From assembly GCF_002777975.1 (NCBI RefSeq), contig NZ_NGVS01000034.1, positions 1 to 64,000 of the forward strand: DNA of 64,000 nucleotides, read 5' to 3'. Numbering within the stretch: the stretch's first letter is position 1; the number at the start of each line of letters is the position of its first letter. Shown here piece by piece: positions 1 to 7,516 of this stretch. The position numbers were made by a program, and so were the translations under genes. The notes below the pieces were generated by a model. That model saw only the letters and a list, made by a program, of their open reading frames with translations, ran no database searches and was not told where the DNA came from. This DNA comes from Shewanella carassii (GTDB lineage Bacteria; Pseudomonadota; Gammaproteobacteria; Enterobacterales; Shewanellaceae).

Positions 1-394
<394 letters not shown>

Positions 395-665
395 CTTCGT
401 CCACCATTTATTGAGTGCCGGGCCAACTGGCAGCCCTATTTCATGATTTTGGCACTCCGCCAAAACCACCCCTCTCTGCACAGAGTTTAACCGATATTAA
501 TAGAGTATCGTCTTAGTATAAATCAAGTATTTATGCTTTTTCCTCCCGGTTTGAGACGCATTTTGCGAGTGAAACTCGGTCTGTGAAGCTCAATCTGCCA
601 TTAACAACGCCAAAACTGGTACACTCTATGAGTTTTGATCCCAAGAATGGCAAACAAGGATTCAG

Positions 666-1025
666 ATGCAAAAGTTACTGATAGTGGCGCATGCCAGCCC
701 TTATGGCACAGAAAAGTTATTCAACACTCTGCGTATCGCCCTGGCGCTGAAAGACCAGGAGCAGACCGAAGTAGAACTCAAAATCTTCCTGATGTCGGAT
801 GCTGTCTTTGGGGCAGTCAAAGGCCAAAATACCCCGGATCTCAGCTACAACCTGCAGCAGATGTTTGAAATCCTCACCGCCCAGGGTGTGCCCCTATTGT
901 TGTGCAAGACCTGTGTTGAAGCTCGCGGCGTAGTGGCCGAAATGCTACTCGATGGTGCTGCCATTGGCACACTCGGAGACCTGAGCCGCTGGACCCTGGA
1001 AGCCGACAAGGTTATCCATATCTAG
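666..1025 (+). CDS. DsrE/DsrF family protein, YchN-like
   Basis: The 119-residue product begins MQKLLIVAHASPYGTEK and fits the small DsrE/DsrF/TusD fold in length and pattern: an N-terminal beta strand (KLLIVAH), a helix carrying the paired-gene-like GTEKLFNTLRIALAL, and a C-terminal LLCKTCVEARGV segment with two cysteines. E. coli YchN has 117 residues and the same conserved LLCxTCxxARG region. Family members form hexamers and several relay sulfur, but a sulfur-transfer role here is inference. A start at 635 in another frame was ignored because only this frame encodes the conserved fold. The gene stands alone, about 140 bases upstream of a YgbA-like gene. Confidence 0.85.
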   Translation: MQKLLIVAHASPYGTEKLFNTLRIALALKDQEQTEVELKIFLMSDAVFGAVKGQNTPDLSYNLQQMFEILTAQGVPLLLCKTCVEARGVVAEMLLDGAAIGTLGDLSRWTLEADKVIHI

Positions 1026-1058
1026 GGTTAAGTTGAGATTTGACCTTGGGTGTGCATA

Positions 1059-1081
1059 AAGCTTCATTTTGTGCGCACCTT
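1059..1081 (+). promoter_or_regulatory. Candidate NsrR operator upstream of the ygbA-like gene
   Basis: A 23-base element has left half AAGCTTCATTT and right end GCACCTT. By eye it matches the remembered NsrR dyad (two AAGATGCATTT halves) at about 15 of 23 positions, the right half being weaker. It lies 84 bases before the start of the gene at 1165. E. coli ygbA is a known NsrR target, which is why the site was sought here. The regulator gene is not in the window. Confidence 0.4.
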
Positions 1082-1164
1082 CATAATTCCTGCCACTGTC
1101 TTTGAATCCCCCCTAGCCTCAGGACTAAGATGACCATAGTTGAGTTATTTACTAAGGTAAGGCT

Positions 1165-1551
1165 ATGGAACTGCTGCAAGGAAAACTGCTGACCGAATTC
1201 CGCACTGTTTCTGCCATGGTGTGGATCTACTGCCGTGACCATCATCCCAGAGCCGACGATGGCAGCCTCTGCCCCGACTGTCAGGCCTTGATGGAGTACG
1301 CTCACACTCGCCTCGACCGCTGCCCCTACGGTGAAAGCAAGCCCACCTGCAACAAATGCCCAGTACACTGCTATAAGCCGGAACCCAAAGAGCAGATGCG
1401 TCAGGTCATGCGTTACGCCGGCCCCAGAATGCTGTTGAGTCACCCTATCCTGGCACTGCGTCACCTCTGGTGCGAACGCAAAGCCGCGCCCGCAAAGCCG
1501 CCGAAGGACGCCTCCAACCGCCATAAGCGCATGCAAGACGCCAAAAACTAA
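1165..1551 (+). CDS. ygbA: YgbA-like nitrous oxide-stimulated promoter family protein
   Basis: The 128-residue protein has eight cysteines, seven of them in the central stretch from YCRDHHPR to CNKCPVHCYKP, with the CPDCQALMEYAHTRLDRCPYG and TCNKCPVHCY blocks typical of the YgbA / nitrous oxide-stimulated promoter family (E. coli YgbA is about 117 residues). The cysteine spacing suggests metal or iron-sulfur binding, but the biochemical activity is unsettled. In enterobacteria the gene is repressed by the nitric-oxide sensor NsrR; a candidate NsrR dyad lies at 1059-1081. The C-terminus is a basic tail. The gene is preceded by TAAGGC about 6 bases before the ATG. Confidence 0.88.
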   Translation: MELLQGKLLTEFRTVSAMVWIYCRDHHPRADDGSLCPDCQALMEYAHTRLDRCPYGESKPTCNKCPVHCYKPEPKEQMRQVMRYAGPRMLLSHPILALRHLWCERKAAPAKPPKDASNRHKRMQDAKN

Positions 1552-1608
1552 TTATTTTTTGTTGCACCCCAAAAGCGGCTGAGATATGTATGTCGTTAAG
1601 GGGGACGG

Positions 1609-2460
1609 ATGACTGAATTCAGCGACATTTTTACCCAAGCTTACTGGTGGCTATCGCTACTTGGCGGCCTGCATTGCCTGGCGCTATCCCTCTACGCCCA
1701 CTTTGCCCCTCAGGGCAACGCTAATCAACAGCGGCTATTAACCGCACTTTTTGCCATAATGGCGCTCTATTTCTTTACCGGCCTATTCAATCGCGACAAT
1801 ACCCCGGCGCCTATCCACCTGTTATTTTTGCTACTGCTGCCACTGTACTTCCTGTTAATGCCGGCCTTGTATCAATATCTGAAACTGCAACTCAGGCCAG
1901 CTGCGAGCCCGAAGTTACCTCTTAAACATCTGTTGCCATCCATGTTCGCCATGCTTCTGGTCGTGTTGTTGTGGCTGTTCAATCCCAGCCTGATCACAGG
2001 CTTGGCCTTGCTCGGTTATCAGCCCAGCCTGAACTGGGGTTCACTAGTGTTACCTTTATTGCTACTAATGCAAACGGCCCTGTATCTGGTGTTGGTACTG
2101 CAGTTGATGAAACGTCACTATCAAGCTCCGAATGAATTAGACAGCCGTTTACAACAGCTGGGCAACCACTGGCTACTGATCTTGACCCTGACACTGATCC
2201 TCACTTGGTTGGTACGCAATATTGCCGTGCTCTTGACCCTGTTTTTCGGCGATCAATTTTCGGTTGTGGCTCAGGCTGTTCCGAGACTGGCACTACTGCT
2301 GACCCTCTATCTGCTGGCCATCTACGGCCTCAATCAGCTCACCCGCGCCGCCTATCTGCGCGAACACAGCCCCCGTAACGCATCAATGCCCAAACAGCCT
2401 CTCGATAAAGAGGAGCTGGATTTTCTCAATGAGATACTGCACGAAAAAAAAGAGAAGTAA
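1609..2460 (+). CDS. 7TM membrane protein resembling an AraC-regulator sensor, without HTH
   Basis: The 283-residue product has about seven hydrophobic segments (roughly residues 12-32, 44-60, 68-90, 108-128, 142-165, 186-211 and 225-243). The PLYFLLMPALYQYLKLQLRP stretch and following HLLPSMF match what I recall of the membrane half of 7TM AraC-family regulators of Shewanella and Vibrionales. In those proteins a cytoplasmic linker of the type LxxEELxxLLxxLxxxMEEEK leads to two helix-turn-helix motifs. Here the protein stops exactly in that linker (LDKEELDFLNEILHEKKEK). The next gene starts 68 bases later and no HTH coding remains in any frame. It may be a sensor that works through a partner, or a decayed regulator. 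Confidence 0.7.
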   Translation: MTEFSDIFTQAYWWLSLLGGLHCLALSLYAHFAPQGNANQQRLLTALFAIMALYFFTGLFNRDNTPAPIHLLFLLLLPLYFLLMPALYQYLKLQLRPAASPKLPLKHLLPSMFAMLLVVLLWLFNPSLITGLALLGYQPSLNWGSLVLPLLLLMQTALYLVLVLQLMKRHYQAPNELDSRLQQLGNHWLLILTLTLILTWLVRNIAVLLTLFFGDQFSVVAQAVPRLALLLTLYLLAIYGLNQLTRAAYLREHSPRNASMPKQPLDKEELDFLNEILHEKKEK

Positions 2461-2528
2461 CATCGCCCAGACTGTGACCTTTACGTTAATCTAAAGCGGC
2501 TTTTAATAACAAAAACAAAGGAACAGAG

Positions 2529-4589
2529 ATGGGATTGCGTAGCAGTTACAGCCTGCTGGCCCTGTGCCTTGTCGGTATGGGAACCCAGGCCTTGGCCGCA
2601 GAGCGGCAGCATAAAATAACCAACCAGGACTTTTTCGAGATAGCCAACATGGGCCAGGTAGCGCTCAGCCCAGACGCAAAAATGGCCGCCTGGTTGGAGT
2701 CCCGCTGGGACAAAAATCTGGATAAGGCTCAGAAAGACATCTGGCTGGTCGACAGCAAGAGCCGCCAAAGCAAACGTCTGACCTTCAGTAACGAGAGTGA
2801 AAGCGCCATCAGTTGGAGTCCCGATGGCCAATATATCTACTTCCTCAGCAGCCGCGGCGATGCCGAGCAACCGGCGCCCTTCAACGCCAAAGCGCAAATT
2901 TACCGGCTCTCAATTCAGGGCGGTGAAGCCGTCCCCATCACTCAGGAGGCCGATGGCGTCAAGAGTTACCAGTTGAGTAATGACGGCAGCCAACTCTATT
3001 TCCTGAGCCATAAGACCCTGACAGATAAAGATCCCTGGGCCGGTATGCGCGCCACCCACCAAGGTCCAGAGTATGGCCACGGCAGTCGCGAAACCAACCC
3101 CCTTTACCGCCTCGATCTGAACCATTTCCGCAAACAGTTGTTATTGGATGATGACAAGGTCGTTTGGGAGTTCAGCGTCAGCCATGATGGCAACAAACTG
3201 GCGCGGATCACCACAGAAGACAATGAACTGGTCAATCTGGAAGGCGGGTCCCAAGTAGAAGTCTTCGATATCAAAAACGCCACCAATCATGTTCTGGCAG
3301 ACAAGCGTTGGCGTGAACAGGCGCCCTCTCCTTACGGTTGGTTACTGGGGCTGAGTTGGGCCGAGGACAACCGCCGCCTCGCCTTCAGAATCGACTTCGA
3401 TGGGCATCCCGGCAACCTGTTTATCAGTGATACCAGTCAACCCAAGCAGGCACCTTTGAGTGTTAAACGCCAGGGTGATATGACTCTCAGCGGCGGCGAT
3501 ATCCGTTGGCGACCGGGCAGTGAAGAGATCTGCTATCGCGGCGCCGATCATGCGCTGGTACGCCTCTACTGCACCGAAATCAATGACTTGGAACAGGGCG
3601 ATACCCGAACTCTGCTGCAGGATGATACCGTCATCGGCAGCTACAGTTTCAGTCACAACGGCAAGCAACTGGCGTTCAGCCATAACGGCCTAGATCACTT
3701 CTACGATCTGTTTATCGCCAACGCCGAGAAGCGCAAAGCACCGACCAAACGCCTAACCCATATCAATCCGCAAACCGATTCCTGGCTGCTGCCACAACTG
3801 AGCATAGTCAAGTGGCAAGCCGCCGATGGCACACAAGTTGAAGGCATACTGGAATTACCACCCGGCTACCGCAAAGCCGATGGCCCGCTGCCGCTTGTCG
3901 TGCAAATTCACGGCGGCCCCACTGCCGCCACCCCATTTGCACTGCAACACAGATCCTATGGCCGTGCGACTTTTGCCGCCAACGGCTGGGCCTTGTTGTC
4001 ACCCAACTACCGTGGCTCTACTGGCTATGGCGACAAGTTCCTCACTGACCTAGTGGGCCATGAACACGAAATTGAGGTAAACGACATCATGGCCGGGGTA
4101 GACAAGCTGATTGCCGAGGGCCTGGTCGATGCCGACAAGTTAGCGGTCATGGGCTGGAGCAACGGCGGCTATCTGACCAATGCACTTATTGCCAGTAGCG
4201 ACAGATTCAAGGCTGCCAGTTCTGGGGCCGGGGTGTTCGATCAGCGCCTGCAATGGATGCTGGAAGATACGCCCGGACATGTGGTCAACTTTATGCAGGG
4301 CTTGCCATGGGAAAAACCCGAGGCCTATAACCATGGCTCATCGCTGACACAGGCTGACAAGATAAAGACCCCGACACTTATCCATATCGGAGAGAAAGAC
4401 GCCAGGGTGCCTTTGGGCCACGCCCAGGGGCTATATCGCGCCCTCAGGCATTACCTGAATGTGCCGGTGGAACTGATTACTTACCCGGGTGAAGGCCATG
4501 GTTTGAACAGCTACAAGCACAGGCAAGCCAAGATGGACTGGGATCAGGCCTGGTTTGAACATTATGTTCTCGGCAAACCCTTGCCATAG
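2529..4589 (+). CDS. S9-family serine peptidase (prolyl oligopeptidase / acylaminoacyl peptidase type)
   Basis: The 686-residue protein has a cleavable signal peptide (MGLRSSYSLLALCLVGMGTQALAA), so it acts in the periplasm or outside. Residues about 35-420 carry repeated SPDG-type blades of a seven-bladed propeller, including AISWSPDGQYIYFLSSRG. The C-terminal alpha/beta hydrolase domain shows VQIHGGP (oxyanion region), the nucleophile elbow GWSNGGY with the catalytic serine, DARVPLGHA with the probable aspartate and GEGHGL with the histidine. Length fits dipeptidyl or acylaminoacyl peptidases. RBS AAAGGAACAGAG precedes the ATG. Substrate specificity cannot be assigned. It lies 68 bases after the 7TM gene and may be cotranscribed with it. 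Confidence 0.93.
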   Translation: MGLRSSYSLLALCLVGMGTQALAAERQHKITNQDFFEIANMGQVALSPDAKMAAWLESRWDKNLDKAQKDIWLVDSKSRQSKRLTFSNESESAISWSPDGQYIYFLSSRGDAEQPAPFNAKAQIYRLSIQGGEAVPITQEADGVKSYQLSNDGSQLYFLSHKTLTDKDPWAGMRATHQGPEYGHGSRETNPLYRLDLNHFRKQLLLDDDKVVWEFSVSHDGNKLARITTEDNELVNLEGGSQVEVFDIKNATNHVLADKRWREQAPSPYGWLLGLSWAEDNRRLAFRIDFDGHPGNLFISDTSQPKQAPLSVKRQGDMTLSGGDIRWRPGSEEICYRGADHALVRLYCTEINDLEQGDTRTLLQDDTVIGSYSFSHNGKQLAFSHNGLDHFYDLFIANAEKRKAPTKRLTHINPQTDSWLLPQLSIVKWQAADGTQVEGILELPPGYRKADGPLPLVVQIHGGPTAATPFALQHRSYGRATFAANGWALLSPNYRGSTGYGDKFLTDLVGHEHEIEVNDIMAGVDKLIAEGLVDADKLAVMGWSNGGYLTNALIASSDRFKAASSGAGVFDQRLQWMLEDTPGHVVNFMQGLPWEKPEAYNHGSSLTQADKIKTPTLIHIGEKDARVPLGHAQGLYRALRHYLNVPVELITYPGEGHGLNSYKHRQAKMDWDQAWFEHYVLGKPLP

Positions 4590-4615
4590 CCTAGCGGCGC
4601 AGTCATAGAAACCGG

Positions 4616-4660
4616 GTTAACTGAGCTCTAGTTAACTGAGCTTTAGTTAACTGAACTTTG
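4616..4660. repeat. Three tandem 15-bp repeats (GTTAACTGAGCTYTA)
   Basis: Units at 4616-4630, 4631-4645 and 4646-4660 differ by one to three bases and each begins with the palindrome GTTAAC. They sit between the S9 peptidase stop and its terminator, so they are in the 3' untranslated region. No function is apparent. Confidence 0.85.
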
Positions 4661-4675
4661 GCTGACATTTACTCT

Positions 4676-4702
4676 AAAAAGCGCCATCATAGGCGCTTTT
4701 TT
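4676..4702 (+). terminator. Rho-independent terminator after S9 peptidase
   Basis: AAAAAGCGCC and GGCGCTTTTTT form a 10-bp stem around a six-base loop (ATCATA), ending in a T-run. The A-run on the left makes it potentially bidirectional. Confidence 0.9.
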
Positions 4703-4811
4703 AGCCTTCAACCCTGTATTTTTAGCGCCGGACAAGTAAGCTCAAGAGTACCCGTAGGTATCTAGTCTCTCATTGAAGGAGAGCTTAAGACTCTCAATTT
4801 GGAGGTTCATC

Positions 4812-5390
4812 ATGAAAGCCCTTTCAAATACCTTGTTTGCCCTCTTCGCCTTGCTGAGCAGTCTGCTGCTGATCCCGACTGCCAGTGCCAATGACAACTA
4901 CAGCAATGCCATAGCCACCTTTAAACAAGCCAGTGAAACCCATAAATTCTTCGACTCCGCCTATGGTTACGCCATATTTCCCACTGTCGGCAAGGGAGGC
5001 CTGGGCATAGGGGCGGCCTATGGTAAGGGGCGTGTCTATCGCGGCGGCGTCTATACCGGTGACTCGAGCATGACTCAGGTCTCCATCGGTTTTCAAATCG
5101 GTGGTCAGGCCTACAGCGAGATTATTTTCTTCAAGGATGCACAGGCCTACCGCGACTTTACCAGCGGCAGCTTTGAGTTCGGCGCCCAGGCTTCTGCCGT
5201 AGCCATCAATGCCGGTGCCAACGCTCAGGCCGGTACCACAGGTAACTCGGCCGGAGCGGGCCAATCCGGCGGCAGTCAGGCTGCCAAAGCTGCCTATATC
5301 AACGGCATGGCGGTATTTACCGCCGCCAAGGGTGGCCTCATGGTCGAAGCCGCGCTGGCCGGACAGTCATTTACCTTCGAGGCGCAATAG
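4812..5390 (+). CDS. SYLF (Ysc84/DUF500) lipid-binding-domain protein, exported
   Basis: The start at 4812 is preferred over an upstream in-frame ATG at 4773: GGAGG lies at 4801-4805 and the resulting 192-residue protein begins with a clean signal peptide (MKALSNTLFALFALLSSLL, cleavage near TASA-NDN). The mature part is a SYLF domain: FFDSAYGYAIFPTVGKGGLGIG, YGKGRVYRGG and QIGGQAYSEIIFF blocks, then a Gly/Ala-rich insert (about 130-160) and GLMVEAALAGQSFTF. SYLF domains bind phosphoinositides in eukaryotes; the role of periplasmic bacterial versions is not established. It is monocistronic between the 4676 terminator and a convergent gene. Confidence 0.88.
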   Translation: MKALSNTLFALFALLSSLLLIPTASANDNYSNAIATFKQASETHKFFDSAYGYAIFPTVGKGGLGIGAAYGKGRVYRGGVYTGDSSMTQVSIGFQIGGQAYSEIIFFKDAQAYRDFTSGSFEFGAQASAVAINAGANAQAGTTGNSAGAGQSGGSQAAKAAYINGMAVFTAAKGGLMVEAALAGQSFTFEAQ

Positions 5391-5435
5391 GCTGATTGGC
5401 GAGGCGGCTCAGGCCGCCTCAGCCATTAACCCGTT

Positions 5436-6008
5436 TTATTCATGTCCCCATGGTGCCGGTGGCGGCGTCACCTCGTTGCTCAAATTGAATTGCAACAGAA
5501 AGTCTCGGTTTTCCCGGGTCAGGCGATAACTGAAGTTCTGCTGATCCAACCCCAGATGCCAAACATTGGTGACCGACTGCGCCAGACCATGCTGTTTGAA
5601 GTTGGCAATGGAAAATTCATCGACCGGAAAAGACTGCCAGGACTCGCTTCCCGGACTGCGACTGTCGCCACCATACTGAGTCACAGCATCTTCGCTGCCA
5701 TCCTGATGACGATGATCATGCTTGAGCCTAAGACCATCGGCGGTCTTGCTGATCACCCAGGTGCGGGATCTGTCCTCTCCCACATGTAGTGGAATACGGA
5801 TCTCAGTTTTTGAACATTGGCGCACATGCATCACCAACGGCTGGCCCGTGAAACCATCGCCGATACTGCCTCCCTTGATCAACTCACCACTGTAGGCCTT
5901 ACCGCACAAACCGGATAATCGGTTAAAAAACTGCTCGGCAGCGGTCAACTCCTGCCCCTGTACCGACGTTGTCAGTAATAAGGCCGCCATCAATCCCCAT
6001 CGTTTCAT
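5436..6008 (-). CDS. Conserved secreted protein of unknown function
   Basis: The 190-residue product has a signal peptide (MKRWGLMAALLLTTSVQGQ) followed by a compact soluble domain with two cysteines, CGKAYSGELIKGG and HVRQCSKTEIRIPLHVG, which could form one disulfide. It includes repeated beta-strand-like stretches (TWVISKTADGLRLKHDHRH) and a His/Asp-rich turn, and ends in PPPAPWGHE. I do not recognise a named domain. The pattern resembles small exported proteins of Alteromonadales annotated only as hypothetical. It converges on the SYLF gene with 45 bases between stops and no obvious terminator hairpin. Confidence 0.75.
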   Translation of the reverse strand: MKRWGLMAALLLTTSVQGQELTAAEQFFNRLSGLCGKAYSGELIKGGSIGDGFTGQPLVMHVRQCSKTEIRIPLHVGEDRSRTWVISKTADGLRLKHDHRHQDGSEDAVTQYGGDSRSPGSESWQSFPVDEFSIANFKQHGLAQSVTNVWHLGLDQQNFSYRLTRENRDFLLQFNLSNEVTPPPAPWGHE

Positions 6009-6147
6009 TATTCTTGTTCCTTCCTGATTAAATGAACGACTATAACGATGTAGTTTGAAACCAAACTGAATCCCTACAACAAATACTCACAGTAAGCAAG
6101 TAACAAAGTCACAACGGCTCACTTCCGAAATTCTTTCACTATATTAC

Positions 6148-6175
6148 TTGAGTAAATTCACACCCTGAGTATAAA
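6148..6175 (+). promoter_or_regulatory. Candidate sigma70 promoter for the LysR/respiratory operon
   Basis: TTGAGT at 6148-6153, a 16-base spacer and TATAAA at 6170-6175 match the sigma70 consensus at 4/6 and 5/6. It would give a leader of about 160 bases before the LysR start. Confidence 0.45.
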
Positions 6176-6295
6176 AATAGCCCTTCATTAATTTCATTTA
6201 AAGAAATATGGATTTTTCACCTGACTAAATTTAGGAAGCAATTCATGTTTAAAATAATTAACTATTTCTCAATGTGATCTTAATCTTGGCAATAT

Positions 6296-6335
6296 CCCCA
6301 CAATGAATTCATAGTAATGTCTCAGCAGTGTGGGG
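6296..6335 (+). promoter_or_regulatory. Leader inverted repeat covering the LysR ribosome-binding region
   Basis: CCCCACA at 6296-6302 is the exact complement of TGTGGGG at 6329-6335, which contains the GGGG purine run 8-11 bases before the ATG at 6344. A hairpin could mask the ribosome-binding site, or the dyad could be an operator for LysR autoregulation. Confidence 0.4.
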
Positions 6336-6343
6336 ACAGCTAG

Positions 6344-7306
6344 ATGAAAATTGACAGCCTTAATTACAACCAATTAAAAGTTTTACTCTCGGTATATAAA
6401 CATGGCCAAGGAAGCTTGGCAGCAGCCGAACTAGGCATATCAAGTTGCGCCGTCACCCGTACACTAAATGCGCTACGTGATGTTTTTATGGACTCTTTAT
6501 TTGTCCGTAAATCAAATGGGCTAATCCCAACTCAAAAAACGGAAGAATTAATTCCACATGCAAAATTATTGGTGGAACAATATCAGTTACTTGAAAGACA
6601 ACATTCCGTGTTTTCACCAAGCCAATCAGGCGGTCATTTTGTTATCAGAGCCTATGATGAATTTGTCTATGCCGTCCATAAAGTCATAGATAACTATATT
6701 CTTCCCGAAGCGCCAAACTTACGTTTTGATGTTCGGACTCTAAGCCATGACTGCAGTAATGAGCTCATTGGCGGCGGCGTCGATTTCGTCGTGGTTTATG
6801 AAGGCTTCGACGATGCCAGACTCAACTATGAAATCTTCTCTGAGACAGGTGACATCTACATTCTGGCCAGAAAGGACCATCCGGTGCTGGCCGAATCTAT
6901 GTCGCTGGAACACCTGTCACACTACCCGCTACTGGAAATCGACAATTACAACGACCTCACCTGCCCTTTGCTGGTGAATCTTTGCCGAGACAACGGCCTG
7001 CAGATGGATGTCGCCGGCTATACCGACAGTGTCGCCACCGCGATGCAGATCCTTGCCGAGTCGGACAGTATCACACTCAGCTGCAATCAATTTACTCGCA
7101 AGTTCGTCGATATGATCCCCGCAGTGAGTTATCGAAGATTAACTGACAACATGATTGAAAATATAAAAGAAATTCGTAGCGAACATCGTACGGTAGGTAA
7201 TTATATCCTTTATGGAAATATAAATAATTCCCCGGCTTTCAACTGGGTGAAATCAAAACTCGTTTATGGACTAGAACGAGAATGGCGTTTGGCTGCGGCC
7301 ACATAA
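6344..7306 (+). CDS. LysR-family transcriptional regulator of the respiratory locus
   Basis: The 320-residue protein has an N-terminal winged helix-turn-helix (residues 7-66: NYNQLKVLLSVYKHGQGSLA through ELGISSCAVTRTLNALRD) and a substrate-binding-like effector domain to about residue 300. The effector half keeps the usual VVVYEGFDDARLNYE and TGDIYILARKDHPV pattern. It is encoded on the same strand as, and only 33 bases before, the small membrane gene, so it probably belongs to the operon it controls, unlike typical divergent LysR genes. The first third is noticeably AT-rich relative to the genes downstream, hinting at separate acquisition. The effector is not known; a link to the electron acceptor of the downstream molybdoenzyme is inference. 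Confidence 0.85.
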   Translation: MKIDSLNYNQLKVLLSVYKHGQGSLAAAELGISSCAVTRTLNALRDVFMDSLFVRKSNGLIPTQKTEELIPHAKLLVEQYQLLERQHSVFSPSQSGGHFVIRAYDEFVYAVHKVIDNYILPEAPNLRFDVRTLSHDCSNELIGGGVDFVVVYEGFDDARLNYEIFSETGDIYILARKDHPVLAESMSLEHLSHYPLLEIDNYNDLTCPLLVNLCRDNGLQMDVAGYTDSVATAMQILAESDSITLSCNQFTRKFVDMIPAVSYRRLTDNMIENIKEIRSEHRTVGNYILYGNINNSPAFNWVKSKLVYGLEREWRLAAAT

Positions 7307-7339
7307 GATATAAATCACAAGTGAAACAAGAGGTATCCA

Positions 7340-7507
7340 ATGGAGTTCACATTATTTTGTATAGCGGCCTATGCCGCGTATCTGGTTTATAAAAAACCAG
7401 AAAAAGAGAAACTAGCAGACAAACTGCTTTTCGGTTGCATAGGGATGAGTTTCTTTATTTGGATCATGATGTCCTGGGGCGTTTTACTTCCAGTCGGTAA
7501 CTACTAA
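7340..7507 (+). CDS. 55-residue membrane protein, DUF5993-like
   Basis: An ATG at 7340, preceded by AAGAGG, opens a 55-codon frame ending TAA at 7505-7507, ten bases before the next start. The product begins MEFTLFCIAAYAAYLVYKK and has two hydrophobic segments (residues about 3-17 and 29-49) separated by a basic-acidic hinge (KKPEKEKLADK). Size, topology and position directly upstream of a DsbB-type gene resemble DUF5993 micro-proteins, which I recall as neighbours of disulfide bond formation protein B genes. Assignment is by context and shape, not by alignment. It is possibly a small partner of the DsbB-like protein. Confidence 0.65.
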   Translation: MEFTLFCIAAYAAYLVYKKPEKEKLADKLLFGCIGMSFFIWIMMSWGVLLPVGNY

Positions 7508-7516
7508 AGAGTCATT

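Larger units (their letters stand above)
6009..6343. other. AT-rich divergent intergenic region, 335 bp
   Basis: It separates the secreted-protein gene (minus) from the LysR gene (plus). It is markedly AT-rich compared with neighbours. It holds a candidate promoter at 6148-6175 and a leader inverted repeat at 6296-6335, given separately. I found no convincing FNR/EtrA (TTGAT-N4-ATCAA) dyad; one TGTGA half-site occurs near 6274, but its partner half is poor for CRP. Confidence 0.7.

Noticed and set aside
6009..6343. FNR/EtrA or CRP site ahead of the respiratory locus
   Set aside because: No TTGAT-N4-ATCAA dyad was found, and the single TGTGA near 6274 lacks a matching second half.
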